DNA of 64,000 nt from Deltaproteobacteria bacterium (GCA_029777945.1 JAKORG010000083.1:30183-94182), one strand, 5' to 3'. Shown: positions 16,801 through 25,339, numbered from the stretch's first letter. Translations and numbers: made by a program. Notes: generated from the letters alone by a model not told the origin.

Positions 16801-18816
16801 ATAAATTCAAACCCTGACACTTATGGCTACTGGCTCGCAGAATCTATAAGAAGAACACTGAAAGCCTTTCCAGAAGGAAGACGTTTGGTCTTCATAAATG
16901 CCTGGAATGAGTGGGGCGAGGGGAATATGCTTGAGCCTGACTCGGTCTGGGGAAGAAGGTACTTAGAAGTTACTAAAAAAGCAGTATCAGATTATGAAAA
17001 ATTCGACCCTCTGCAAGAGAAACTGGAACAAATCGAGAGATTATCAGAAAATGGAGAACTCGAAGAGGCAAAGAAACTTGCCTTGTCACTGATCGAGGAC
17101 CATCCGTATCACCCAATGTTACTCAACGAACTTGCAGGAATATTTTACAGGGAAGGCGATAAAACAAATGCAATGATCTACCTGAAAAAGGCAGCAGCGT
17201 TAAAACCTGATGATATTTTAATTCTCAAAAATCTTGGGAACATATATATAGAACTTGGAAAGAACGTTGAGGCAGAAAAAATGTTCGAAAAAGTTATTAC
17301 AATTGACCCTGAAGATAGTGAATCTCAACAGATTCTTTCATTTCTGAGACACGAACATGAGAAAAAAGATGTTAATAAGCCTTTAGTGTCCATTGTGATT
17401 CCCGTTCTTAACAATTTGGATTTTACCATAAGATGTATCGATTCCATCTTAAAATGTGAGACTGAAATACACTACGAGGTTATAATCGTTGATAACGGTT
17501 TCACAGATGAAATAATGGACTATTTTACTTCCTTAAAAAATCCAAGTGTCCGTTACGTTCAGTACGAGGAGAACTTGGGTCCTGTTGGAAGTTGCAATAA
17601 GGCAGTAGAGGAAGCACAAGGCGACTTCATTTTTCTTTTGGTTCCGGAAATACAACCGAGAGGAGATTGGCTTAAACCAATGCTGGAGCTTGTGAGTGAG
17701 AATAGGGCGACTGCAGTAACATCCAAGATAGTTGGTCATGATGAGAGGATAGTTGAAGCAGGGTTTTCTGTTTTTGAGAAAGAAAAATTAGTGGGTAATG
17801 GTGAGGGGCACAACAAGAACGAAAGCCAGTACAACCATGCATGTAATGCCAAGTCTGGTTCAAGGTATTCAATATTCATCTCAAAAAAAGACTGGATAGA
17901 ATCAGGAGGTCTTGACAGCAGATATAGTAGCATCCACATAGCATTGGTTGATATGGGTTTGAACTTGATATCTATGGGAAAGCAGATTCTTTATCAACCT
18001 CAAAGTGAGTTTTCGATTCAGGTAACTGGTAAAGAGGAACTCGGGAAGAGAAGACCACAGATTTTATTCGATTTTTCTAATCAGGTAGAAAACGAGACAC
18101 GTTCAAAGGTTCTTGTGTTAGGTGTCTACCTTGCCGAACAACTAAATTTCATCGAGGACATAGTAGAAAGATTTGCAGAATCAAAAAATCATGATGTAGA
18201 ACAGTATTGGATTTCAATTGGTTCAGAAAGAGTAGATAAAAAAGTCCAGGAAGTAACAGTAAAGGTAGTCTATGACAGAACGCCTAAATTTGTACTAATG
18301 AATGAGCTGCTCTCTCAGAAAAATTTGAGTGAATATGAATATATAATTATTGCTGACGATGACATTATTCTTCCCTATGGTTTTCTGGATGAATTTCTGC
18401 ACTTGCAATCAAAATATGAATTTGTGCTCGCCCAACCCGCCAGAACTACCAATTCATACATTGACCATCCTATAGTTATGCAACAAAGAGACGTTATTGC
18501 AAGACAAACAAAATTCGTTGAGATTGGACCTTTATTTAGTGTTCATAATTCAATCTATGACTTTATATTTCCCTTTGATACTATATCCCCTATGGGATGG
18601 GGGTATGAAAATTACTGGTCATACGAATTATCAAGAAGAGGCTATAAAATGGGTATTATAGACAATACCCCTGTAGACCACAGCATTAGGAAACCTGTTA
18701 AGAATTATGAATGGAGTGAGGCTGACAGACAAAGAAGAATCTATTTACAGAAGTATCCGCATCTTAAATATGAAGACTGCTTCGTAGTAACAGATGTAAT
18801 AAGTTTGAGAGGGTAA
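13831..18816 (+). CDS. giant multidomain fusion: radical SAM, GT4-like, GH99/WbsX-like, TPR, two GT-A domains
   Basis: A 1,661-residue protein. Order by residue: 1-300 radical SAM (C-x3-C-x2-C in CNAKCINC, plus a C-terminal CTYCAKEMGF site); ~309-620 GT-B fold, GT4-like (GSEIYTMTLAKGLRKSG); ~709-1056 glycoside-hydrolase-99/WbsX-like domain (IAFYLPQYHPIPENDNWWG, GFTEWTN, CWANEDWTRAWDG, INAWNEWGEG); ~1063-1173 TPRs; ~1183-1403 GT2 (SIVIPVLNNLDFTIRCID); ~1423-1661 a second GT-A-like domain with IIADDDI. WbsX-like domains are common in surface-glycan loci. I chose ATG 13831 with GGGGATT upstream; TTG 13816 would overlap the previous gene. No signal peptide, so it acts in the cytoplasm. Probably builds or edits a flagellar glycan. 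Confidence 0.75.
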   Translation: MQLNQCVPQAIFIQLATACNAKCINCPYIFTYGEKGTHKKGVMDDNVWIKIVHDLKAMNFTGQVGFYLHHEPLLVNSLFDKVEDINSNTKAFVVISTNRFLLTKEKRKALISSKPRVVHININSGDKAEYELMTGLVFDITIENTKSFIEEAKGKIHIEINCPVLPGVDTDLLKNLFPDVQVNTDYMATSRGGTLTWVYCKSYLNRFNLESYCYQPIINFNILYDGSVILCCNDWLHKTKGLFSKVTESSIFEIYNSELMKKIRAEFKKGDYSRFSMCTYCAKEMGFTITKENDNLASLHKAVSSDLKPVKRVLLTNIRMLDFTGSEIYTMTLAKGLRKSGIDTIVYSKFIGGVIEAELNRAGIPLVNDINKIKEEKFDLIHAHHNINAMELRYHFPDISMVYMSHGVLPALEQPPFIDIGIDLFLAVSEEVRQNLINNGVPEERVLILRNMVDSELFRELRPVNKVPKKVLIFSYKLNEQMILEIKNSCKRLGLACIEAGNWDNPVHYYDLPYLMNDVDIVISSGRGIIEAMLCGRIPLVIDRGYMDGMVTPYNIRELMKCNFSGRRYRINFSRETFESEIEKYNHLYGQELRKISVELFSADYLINRLVQIYIGVLLRREKEKHTRKELPVILEKILSCYSEIINVSSNHGARFHGGSVRYKRVGPSIQLEGHRTNIRIPSGEITSIHSGDNFPQQNAGNLTCPEKKLVHPIAFYLPQYHPIPENDNWWGEGFTEWTNVRSAVPLFEGHIQPRIPTELGWYDLHDLDVIKKQVEFAREHGIYGFCFYHYWFNGKLLLEKPLENFLNCSEIDFPFCLCWANEDWTRAWDGRSGEVLIKQEYSAEDDLSHIRYLIPFLKDERYIKVDGKPLLLVYRISKLPDPLKTTEVWREEAKKAGIGELFLCSVENFPEDRRDPRHFGFDASIEFQPDFVNLGNPLPPEKYNGVRVYDYRQVVAEMLRKEPADYPRFFCVFPQWDNTPRRKKDGLAIINSNPDTYGYWLAESIRRTLKAFPEGRRLVFINAWNEWGEGNMLEPDSVWGRRYLEVTKKAVSDYEKFDPLQEKLEQIERLSENGELEEAKKLALSLIEDHPYHPMLLNELAGIFYREGDKTNAMIYLKKAAALKPDDILILKNLGNIYIELGKNVEAEKMFEKVITIDPEDSESQQILSFLRHEHEKKDVNKPLVSIVIPVLNNLDFTIRCIDSILKCETEIHYEVIIVDNGFTDEIMDYFTSLKNPSVRYVQYEENLGPVGSCNKAVEEAQGDFIFLLVPEIQPRGDWLKPMLELVSENRATAVTSKIVGHDERIVEAGFSVFEKEKLVGNGEGHNKNESQYNHACNAKSGSRYSIFISKKDWIESGGLDSRYSSIHIALVDMGLNLISMGKQILYQPQSEFSIQVTGKEELGKRRPQILFDFSNQVENETRSKVLVLGVYLAEQLNFIEDIVERFAESKNHDVEQYWISIGSERVDKKVQEVTVKVVYDRTPKFVLMNELLSQKNLSEYEYIIIADDDIILPYGFLDEFLHLQSKYEFVLAQPARTTNSYIDHPIVMQQRDVIARQTKFVEIGPLFSVHNSIYDFIFPFDTISPMGWGYENYWSYELSRRGYKMGIIDNTPVDHSIRKPVKNYEWSEADRQRRIYLQKYPHLKYEDCFVVTDVISLRG

Positions 18817-18822
18817 TTTCAT

Positions 18823-21800
18823 ATGAGGTCACAAAATCCTTTGATTAGCGTCATTATACCGACATACAACAGAGCTGATTTACTCAGGTCATCACTTGAA
18901 AGCCTTTTAAGGCAAAAATTATCAAAAAGCGCTTTTGAAGTTATAGTTGTAAACGATGGCTCAACAGATAGCACGGAAGACATTTGTCAGTCATTTCGTC
19001 AACTTATGGATATTAAACACGTGTATCAAAGAAATTCAGGTATATCAGCAGCGAAAAACCTTGGTATCTTGTTGTCAAGAGCCCCATTTCTTCTATTTTT
19101 TGATGATGACGACATTGCAGAGAACGATCTTTTAGCTCAACACGCAAGATTTCATATGCAATATAAGGATGAAAATATCGCGTGTCTCGGTTTTACTACA
19201 TGGCATCCAAGTCTGAATGTAACACCTGTTATGGAATATATAACTGAAATAGGACAATTCCTGTTTTCATATAAAAGCCTAAAACACGGTCAAGAGCTTG
19301 ATTTTACCTATTTCTGGGGAGGACGAACTTCGTGTAAGAGGTCCTTTCTTGTCAAACATGGGATCTTCAATCAAGACTTTACCTCCATCATTGAAGACAT
19401 AGAACTTGGTTACAGGCTATCCAAATTCGGTCTGAAAGTTATTTTTAACAAGGATGCTAAAAGTTACATGATTAGACCCATTACATACGACCAGTTCTGC
19501 GCGAGATGTGAGAGAACAGGAAATGCTCTTTACCTTTTCAGCACGTTGCATCCAGACCCTGTTGTGCAGAAATACTGTATAAGACCGATGGCAGAAAAAA
19601 AATGGGGCCAAATACGAGAACAAATAGAGCAGGTAGTAGATAAAGTGCATGAGATTGAGTCGCATCTATTTTCCCATGACGTGTCAGAGACACAGAGACG
19701 CTTGCTTCTGGACGAGTTATATAAGTTATATGAGTGGAGTTTCACTGCATTCAAGATCAAGGGGATTATAAATGCAAGAGAAAGTAAAAAACATATCATT
19801 GACCATATTGATAGAGGTTCGATAAGCGAAAAAGATGTATCTCTTTACAAAGAAAAATGGAAGTCTTTACCACATGAAAGTAGATTGAAAATATTGGTGA
19901 TAGACCATTTTCTTCCAATGTTTGATAGGGCATCCGGTTCCTTGAGACTGTTCAATATAATTAAGGCACTAAAAACGTTAAAGAACCATGTTACATTTCT
20001 TGCATTAAATAACGACTTTGAGTCTACCTATAGACCCATACTGGAAGACCTGGGAGTGGAAACATATACGTTACAGAACTTAGTAACACAAGGAAAAAAT
20101 AGGATTAAAGAATGGCTTGAAACTTCAGAATTTGAGTGGGCTATTATTGAATTCTGGAAAACTGGACAGACATGGATTCCAGTTATAAGAAATATTACCC
20201 CACATACGAAGATTATAGTCGACTCTGTAGATATTCACTTTGTAAGAGAAATCAGAGAGGCCGAGTTAGCCAATGATAGAGAGTTACTTCGTAAGGCTTT
20301 TAAGAATAAGAAAGAAGAGATTGATACCTACAGGCTTGCAGATAGAGTCTGGGTAGTTACAGACAAGGATAAAGAGGCTGTCGAGCAATTTTTACCTGGG
20401 ATCCCCATAGACATCATCCCAAATATACATGAAAGGATTCAGATAAACAAAATATTCGAAGACACATCTGATTTACTTTTTGTAGGAAATTTTAATCATC
20501 CTCCAAATAGAGACGCTGTGTTCTTCTTCTGTAAAGAGATATTTCCACTGATAAAAAAAGAGCTCAGAGATGTGAAGCTCTATATAGTCGGCAATAATCC
20601 TCAAGATGATATAAGGAGTCTTACCTGTGATGACATAATCATAACAGGATATGTTGAGGATTTATCGCCATATCTTTCAAAATCCCGCATATCTGTTGCT
20701 CCACTCAGATACGGTGCGGGCATGAAAGGCAAAATAGGCGAGGCCTTATCCTGGGGTTTACCTGTAGTTACAAGCTCAATCGGTGCTGAGGGCATGGGTC
20801 TTATAGATGGAATCCATGTGCAGATTGCCGATAATCCTCATGAATTTGCAGAAAAGGTAATAAGGCTATATAAGGACAAAGAACTTTGGCTCAAGCTATC
20901 CGAAGAAGGAAAAAAATTTATAGAGGAAAATTATTCATCTGAGGCTGTTGAAAAAAGACTAAAAGAAGTTTTCTCTGAAACAAATGCACAAGAAAAGATT
21001 TTTAGTGAGGTAGTGCAGGATACAAAAGTGGATAAAAAATGCGTTTTTGTTGCCAGATTGGAAGCCATAGATTTCCCAGAACCGAATTTCAAAGACATAC
21101 TGACAAGTATTATCATCCCTGTAAAAGACAACTGGGATTATACGAAGGCCTGTCTTGAGTCAGTAGTAAGATATACCGATGTTCCATACGAGATTGTGAT
21201 AGTTGATAACGGCTCAGAGGAGCCCATTTTCCAGTATGTCAAAAGGTGGAAAGATAGAAATGAGAAGATACCAGTAAGATATCTCCGTTTTAATGAGAAC
21301 AAAGGATTCGCAGGGGGATGCAATGGAGGTGCTTTGGTCTCATCAGGGGATTATCTTGTGTTTTTGAATAATGATACCCTTGTTACCCCCAGCTGGCTTA
21401 AAGGGCTGTTAAAGCCTATTATTTCAGACAATTCTATCGGTATAACGGGTCCTGTGTCAAACTATGTAAATGGGGGGCAGAGAATAAAAGATTGTCCCAT
21501 TGCCTTTAAATCACCTGCTAATATTGATTTTGGGAAATTAGTAGCCTATGCTTCAAGTATCTCAAATAAGAATTCAAACACCTATATGTTTACCGAGGTG
21601 GTAATGGGTCTTTGCCTTGCAATAAAGAAGGAATTATTCGATGGAATAGGTGGCTTTGATGAGATGTTCTATCCGGGAAATTTTGAGGACGCTGATCTCT
21701 CCATGCGTATCCACAGGATGGGATTAAAACCAGTAATATGTATGGATGTCTTTGTATACCATTTTGGGAATAAGACATTTGGCTCCAAAGAGACCGATTA

Positions 21801-22260
21801 CAAAGATGCATACAAAAAAAACCTCGCACGATTTAGGGATAAATGGAAGGCCATCTCTCCAATGGATGAAGAATCTATGTATCATTACATTTTATCCCAT
21901 AGTTCCCTTATAGATAAAGAGGCCGTCCCCACAAAACAAAACGAGATACACCATCTTATCTGGACCTTTGATGAAAAGACAATAAAAGATATCATAGGAT
22001 TTTATTTAAAAGGTGATCTTCATAAAAAGATGCCCTTAATTATTGCCAGTAATGGACAGAATTTAGAAAAAGAGGCACAGCTTTTACAGGATGCATATCC
22101 AGATGGAGAGCTTGAGGAAAAAGGGGACATCACACTTTTTGACGGGGGTCTAAAAGAACTATTAAGTCAGATAGAAAAGGAAAAAAGACTGTTTATATAC
22201 TCTTTTAAAAGTAGTATCTCCCAAGATGTCATAAAATCAGAGTCCATGCTTTTAGTATAG
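18823..22260 (+). CDS. triple-domain glycosyltransferase (GT2-GT4-GT2)
   Basis: A 1,145-residue protein with three transferase domains. Residues ~5-250: GT2 (ISVIIPTYNRADLLRSSLES, VVNDGSTDSTED, LLFFDDDDIAEND). Residues ~345-715: GT-B/GT4-like (LKILVIDHFLPMFDRASGS; VAPLRYGAGMKGKIGEALSW; PVVTSSIGAEGM). Residues ~755-1005: second GT2 (SIIIPVKDNWDYTKACLES, DNGSEEP, FLNNDTLV, GNFEDADLSMRIHRMG). Together they could add several sugars in sequence. Starts 6 bases after the giant fusion, so same operon. Ends in TAG, followed two codons later by another TAG. Confidence 0.85.
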   Translation: MRSQNPLISVIIPTYNRADLLRSSLESLLRQKLSKSAFEVIVVNDGSTDSTEDICQSFRQLMDIKHVYQRNSGISAAKNLGILLSRAPFLLFFDDDDIAENDLLAQHARFHMQYKDENIACLGFTTWHPSLNVTPVMEYITEIGQFLFSYKSLKHGQELDFTYFWGGRTSCKRSFLVKHGIFNQDFTSIIEDIELGYRLSKFGLKVIFNKDAKSYMIRPITYDQFCARCERTGNALYLFSTLHPDPVVQKYCIRPMAEKKWGQIREQIEQVVDKVHEIESHLFSHDVSETQRRLLLDELYKLYEWSFTAFKIKGIINARESKKHIIDHIDRGSISEKDVSLYKEKWKSLPHESRLKILVIDHFLPMFDRASGSLRLFNIIKALKTLKNHVTFLALNNDFESTYRPILEDLGVETYTLQNLVTQGKNRIKEWLETSEFEWAIIEFWKTGQTWIPVIRNITPHTKIIVDSVDIHFVREIREAELANDRELLRKAFKNKKEEIDTYRLADRVWVVTDKDKEAVEQFLPGIPIDIIPNIHERIQINKIFEDTSDLLFVGNFNHPPNRDAVFFFCKEIFPLIKKELRDVKLYIVGNNPQDDIRSLTCDDIIITGYVEDLSPYLSKSRISVAPLRYGAGMKGKIGEALSWGLPVVTSSIGAEGMGLIDGIHVQIADNPHEFAEKVIRLYKDKELWLKLSEEGKKFIEENYSSEAVEKRLKEVFSETNAQEKIFSEVVQDTKVDKKCVFVARLEAIDFPEPNFKDILTSIIIPVKDNWDYTKACLESVVRYTDVPYEIVIVDNGSEEPIFQYVKRWKDRNEKIPVRYLRFNENKGFAGGCNGGALVSSGDYLVFLNNDTLVTPSWLKGLLKPIISDNSIGITGPVSNYVNGGQRIKDCPIAFKSPANIDFGKLVAYASSISNKNSNTYMFTEVVMGLCLAIKKELFDGIGGFDEMFYPGNFEDADLSMRIHRMGLKPVICMDVFVYHFGNKTFGSKETDYKDAYKKNLARFRDKWKAISPMDEESMYHYILSHSSLIDKEAVPTKQNEIHHLIWTFDEKTIKDIIGFYLKGDLHKKMPLIIASNGQNLEKEAQLLQDAYPDGELEEKGDITLFDGGLKELLSQIEKEKRLFIYSFKSSISQDVIKSESMLLV

Positions 22261-22349
22261 CCTTAGTTTTTGTCCTGGAATACCAAATTGATTTTGCTCG
22301 AACATTTTACATACTTATTTTCTTTCAATTTTTTATTGATAATCAAGCA

Positions 22350-22370
22350 GATGGTCCTTATAAGGCCATC
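22350..22370. terminator. small hairpin between convergent genes
   Basis: GATGG-T-CCTT / AAGG-CCATC forms a 9-bp stem with one bulge. It lies between the ends of the triple glycosyltransferase and the FecR-domain gene, which converge. There is no clear T-tract on either side, so termination activity is only a possibility. Confidence 0.3.
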
Positions 22371-22409
22371 CGCTATAGATTATAAGTAATCTTTTTTGAA
22401 AACGACCTT

Positions 22410-23282
22410 TTAATGGTGGGCCGGCGTTGTATGGGTTGTGGTAGTGCCAGTTGAACCTGTTGCAGCTACTATACCTGCTGCAATTGCTGCAGCACCAGCT
22501 ACGCCTGCTGCAACAGTCCCTGCACCAATACCTGCTGCAGTTGCTGTGCCGGCTGTTGTCCCTGCCGCGCCTGCTGCACCTGTTGTAGCCGTGCCTGTAG
22601 TTGTTGTCCCAGTGGTTGCTGCACCTGGGGCTGCAGCACCTGGTTGAAATACAACTAAATTCCACTGATTCATAATACCCTGAAGGGCTGCTGCTGAAAA
22701 TGGAACTGGGACTGTAGGTATGGCACCTGCAAGGACAGTTGTAAAATTACCTGCAGTAACTGTCACAACCTGTGTGGGAAAAGCAGGGTTAAAAACAGAT
22801 ACTGACTGCGATATGGCATAGATGGTAGTGCCAGGGTTATCAGTAACAACGGTCAACCATTCAGTGCCCCTTGCACCTGCTACTGCCGTTGGGGTGCGAA
22901 CCTCAAATTTTGAATCGGGGTCTAAAAACTTCTCTACCTTTGTGTGTAGTGCCCCTGTTCTTAAAGATACAATGCTTTGTCTTTTGTTTTTTTCAAGAAG
23001 ATACTCTGTAATCTCAACCTTAGAGTTGTGTCCTATATTTAATAAGCTATCATCTGTTAACAAAAGCCTTGCCCTTGATAAATTTCCTGTGGTAACAAAA
23101 TCCTTTGTCTTAACATTATCATTTACATTAGGTTTTAATTTTGCCTTTTCCCTTTCTAATGTTACATCACCTCTTATATCAGCAAATTTTCCAATTGTCT
23201 CTGCAAAAATGGGTAAAGGTAATGCCAACTGGATAACTATAAATAATATAAAAAAATACCTTAAAGATGATAAAATTTTCAT
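22410..23282 (-). CDS. secreted FecR-domain protein with Ala/Gly/Thr-rich tail
   Basis: Residues 1-28 are a clear signal peptide (hydrophobic FILFIVIQLALPLPIFA). Residues ~29-160 form a FecR domain: GKFADIRGDVTLER, FVTTGNLSRARLLLTDDS, FEVRTPTAVAGARGTEW, the last being the family's RTPTAVxGVRGTEF-type motif. Residues ~215-280 are almost only Ala, Gly, Thr and Val, hydrophobic enough to embed or self-associate. The end TTHTTPAHH is His/Thr rich. GGGAGGG precedes the ATG. This is not a FecA-FecR transmembrane regulator (no N-terminal cytoplasmic part), so more likely a periplasmic or surface protein. Promoter may include a TTGACA-like element read on the minus strand near 23329-23334. Confidence 0.75.
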   Translation of the reverse strand: MKILSSLRYFFILFIVIQLALPLPIFAETIGKFADIRGDVTLEREKAKLKPNVNDNVKTKDFVTTGNLSRARLLLTDDSLLNIGHNSKVEITEYLLEKNKRQSIVSLRTGALHTKVEKFLDPDSKFEVRTPTAVAGARGTEWLTVVTDNPGTTIYAISQSVSVFNPAFPTQVVTVTAGNFTTVLAGAIPTVPVPFSAAALQGIMNQWNLVVFQPGAAAPGAATTGTTTTGTATTGAAGAAGTTAGTATAAGIGAGTVAAGVAGAAAIAAGIVAATGSTGTTTTHTTPAHH

Positions 23283-23640
23283 TAGAACCCCTCCCTTTTT
23301 AAATTTAAAACATTAAAAATTATTTTTTTGTCAATATTTATTTTATAAATAATTTTTATTAAAATCACTTTAAAAATTTGTATATAAAAAAGTTATTTTA
23401 AAGAGATTAGTGGCATTATTTAAAAGGAACAGCCGATGAATTTTCTGATAAAATAGACGACGGAATATTGTATTCAGGCATTAAAGAAATGTGCCTCAAA
23501 GAAAGGTGTAGATTTTATAGAAGAAGTTACACGCAGGGATATTTTATAGATAGTCTTTGATGCTTTTCACCTATTTAAAAGAAAAATTTTATCCTTTTAA
23601 AAAGGTCAAAATGGGGCTATGGAAGTAAGACCAATTTAGG
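23283..23640. other. AT-rich intergenic region before the SRP RNA; possible tiny or decayed ORF at 23436-23600
   Basis: The first ~130 bases are very AT-rich and probably hold the FecR-gene promoter on the minus strand. On the plus strand, an ATG at 23436 preceded by AAAAGGA opens a frame to TAA at 23600 (54 codons) interrupted only by two TAGs (codons 7 and 38). The translated part (TTEYCIQALKKCASKKG, VDFIEEVTRRDIL) looks like a helical charged peptide. A second frame is also open here, so chance is possible. No known family recognised. Confidence 0.25.
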
Positions 23641-23669
23641 TTGACAACCAGACCAAAAAAATATATAAA
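23641..23669 (+). promoter_or_regulatory. sigma-70-type promoter for SRP RNA
   Basis: TTGACA (23641-23646), a 17-base spacer, TATAAA (23664-23669). Consensus -35 and ideal spacing, as expected for a highly expressed stable RNA. Transcription should start near 23676, about 29 bases before the base of the RNA stem. Confidence 0.8.
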
Positions 23670-23704
23670 AACTTTAAATAAAATCGGATAAAAGGTAATT
23701 ATTC

Positions 23705-23797
23705 GCCAGGCCCTGCGCAATGTGGAGGCTACAAACCCCGTCAGGTTCGGAAGAAAGCAGCGGTAGTAGTTTTCCCATGTGCCGCAGCAAGCCTGGC
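23705..23797 (+). ncRNA. ffs: signal recognition particle RNA (4.5S type)
   Basis: The 93-base region is closed by GCCAGGC (23705-23711) and GCCTGGC (23791-23797). The apical SRP motif reads GTCAGGTTCGGAAGAAAGCA, with a GGAA tetraloop. Compared with the common form, TCC/GGA around the loop is TTC/GAA, a paired change that keeps base pairing. The RNA binds Ffh to target membrane proteins. A T-rich run follows the stem. The gene commonly lies upstream of dnaX, as here. Confidence 0.95.
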
Positions 23798-23829
23798 TTT
23801 TATTAAAAGAATATAGAGAAAAAATTAAA

Positions 23830-25320
23830 ATGGCTTACACAGTAATAGCAAGGAGATGGCGTCCTAAGAGATTTGAAGATGTGGTGGGACAGACCCATAT
23901 CACCACCACAATAAAAAACTCCATTAAATCGAACAGGATCGCCCATGCATATCTTTTTACAGGTCCAAGGGGTGTGGGAAAAACCTCTCTGGCAAGAATC
24001 TTTGCAAAGGCACTAAACTGCAAGGATGGTCCGAGGGAAGAGCCATGCGGCGTGTGTGAAAATTGTAAATCCATTGATAATAATAGTTTTGTTGATATTA
24101 TAGAAATAGATGCTGCATCGGCAAGAAAGATAGAGGATATAAGAGAGCTTACAGAAACTGTGAAGTATATGCCCATGAGGGGCAAGTATAAGGTCTACAT
24201 CCTCGATGAGGCACACATGCTTACAACTGAGGCAAGAAATGCATTTCTTAAGACCCTTGAAGAGCCACCGGGACACAATATCTTTATCCTTGCAACAACA
24301 GAGGTGCATAAGATTCCCTATACGATAATGTCGCGTTGTCAGAGGTTCGATTTTAAGAGGATTACAGAAAAGGATATTGTGGAGCAGTTAAAAAGGATAT
24401 GTGATGCAGAAGGTATCGGGTATGAAGTGACTGCCCTTGAACATATAGCCACAGAGGCAGATGGAAGTTTAAGAGATGCAGAATCACTCCTCGACCAGAT
24501 AATATCATACTGTGGAGACTATATACACGAAAGGGATGTGATAAACATAATCGGTATCATAGAAAAGGACGTAATATACAGGATTGTAGAATCAATTTTT
24601 AAAAATAATATAAAAAAAGGTTTCGAAGAACTGGAGGCAATCATAGATGAAGGTTATGATATAACCCAGATATACAATGGTATCGTGTCCTTTTTCAGAA
24701 ATCTTATGCTTATTAAGGCCTGTGGAGAAATCCCTCCTTTTGTCTCCATAGGAGAAAATGAAAGGGAAAGGTTTTTAGACTTAGCAGGTTTAATCGATTA
24801 TATTATGTTACAGGAAATATTAAATGAACTTTTTACTGCTTCAGATAACCTGAAAGGTCCCTTTGCAAGACTTTCTTTAGAGATTCTATTTATCAATCTT
24901 TTTAATAAAATAAATAGACTGGAAAAAAAAGAAGAAGCAGTAAAAGAGGCTTATAACACTCATGAAATCTATAAATCCCAGAAAAGGATTGAGGCAGATA
25001 AAGAGGATCTTTATGAGGAAGGTTTGAAGAATACAAAGGATTTAAAGGGGTTTATAAGATATGCAAAGGAAAAAAAGCCTTTTATCGGTGCCATGTTTGA
25101 AAATATCAAATTATTGATGGAGGAAGATATTATTAAAATATTTCTTGATGGAAACCACACCTTTGTAAAGGAAGACAAAAATACAAAGGATGATATAAAG
25201 AGACTGGCCTGTGATTTCTTTAAAAGAGATATTGAAATAATGTTTTTTGAGCCGCAAGAGAAAAAAAACGAAGATATTTACGATTATGTGAAAGAGGCTG
25301 AGTCTATATTTAGTTCTTAA
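23830..25320 (+). CDS. dnaX: DNA polymerase III subunit gamma/tau
   Basis: DnaX is the clamp-loader ATPase. The 496-residue protein begins AYTVIARRWRPKRFEDVVGQ, has Walker A GPRGVGKTS (residues 45-53), zinc cysteines C64, C73, C76 and C79, Walker B LDEAH and the sensor SRCQRFDF. The C-terminal part is shorter than E. coli tau and could bind the polymerase only weakly. I start at ATG 23830 because the upstream in-frame ATG lies inside the SRP RNA. It leads the dnaX-ybaB-recR operon. Confidence 0.95.
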   Translation: MAYTVIARRWRPKRFEDVVGQTHITTTIKNSIKSNRIAHAYLFTGPRGVGKTSLARIFAKALNCKDGPREEPCGVCENCKSIDNNSFVDIIEIDAASARKIEDIRELTETVKYMPMRGKYKVYILDEAHMLTTEARNAFLKTLEEPPGHNIFILATTEVHKIPYTIMSRCQRFDFKRITEKDIVEQLKRICDAEGIGYEVTALEHIATEADGSLRDAESLLDQIISYCGDYIHERDVINIIGIIEKDVIYRIVESIFKNNIKKGFEELEAIIDEGYDITQIYNGIVSFFRNLMLIKACGEIPPFVSIGENERERFLDLAGLIDYIMLQEILNELFTASDNLKGPFARLSLEILFINLFNKINRLEKKEEAVKEAYNTHEIYKSQKRIEADKEDLYEEGLKNTKDLKGFIRYAKEKKPFIGAMFENIKLLMEEDIIKIFLDGNHTFVKEDKNTKDDIKRLACDFFKRDIEIMFFEPQEKKNEDIYDYVKEAESIFSS

Positions 25321-25339
25321 TTTAAAGGAGGAGATTAAT

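Noticed and set aside
22258..22390. Readthrough extension of the triple glycosyltransferase past its terminal TAG
   Set aside because: A second TAG follows after one codon and the later frame shows no protein-like sequence or known domain.
22438..22647. Plus-strand Val/Pro/Ala-rich open frame
   Set aside because: It is the reverse complement of the low-complexity Ala/Gly/Thr tail of the FecR-domain gene and has no start signal.
23779..23829. Upstream extension of dnaX
   Set aside because: The extra in-frame ATG lies inside the SRP RNA; DnaX normally begins at the downstream ATG followed by AYTVIARRWRP.
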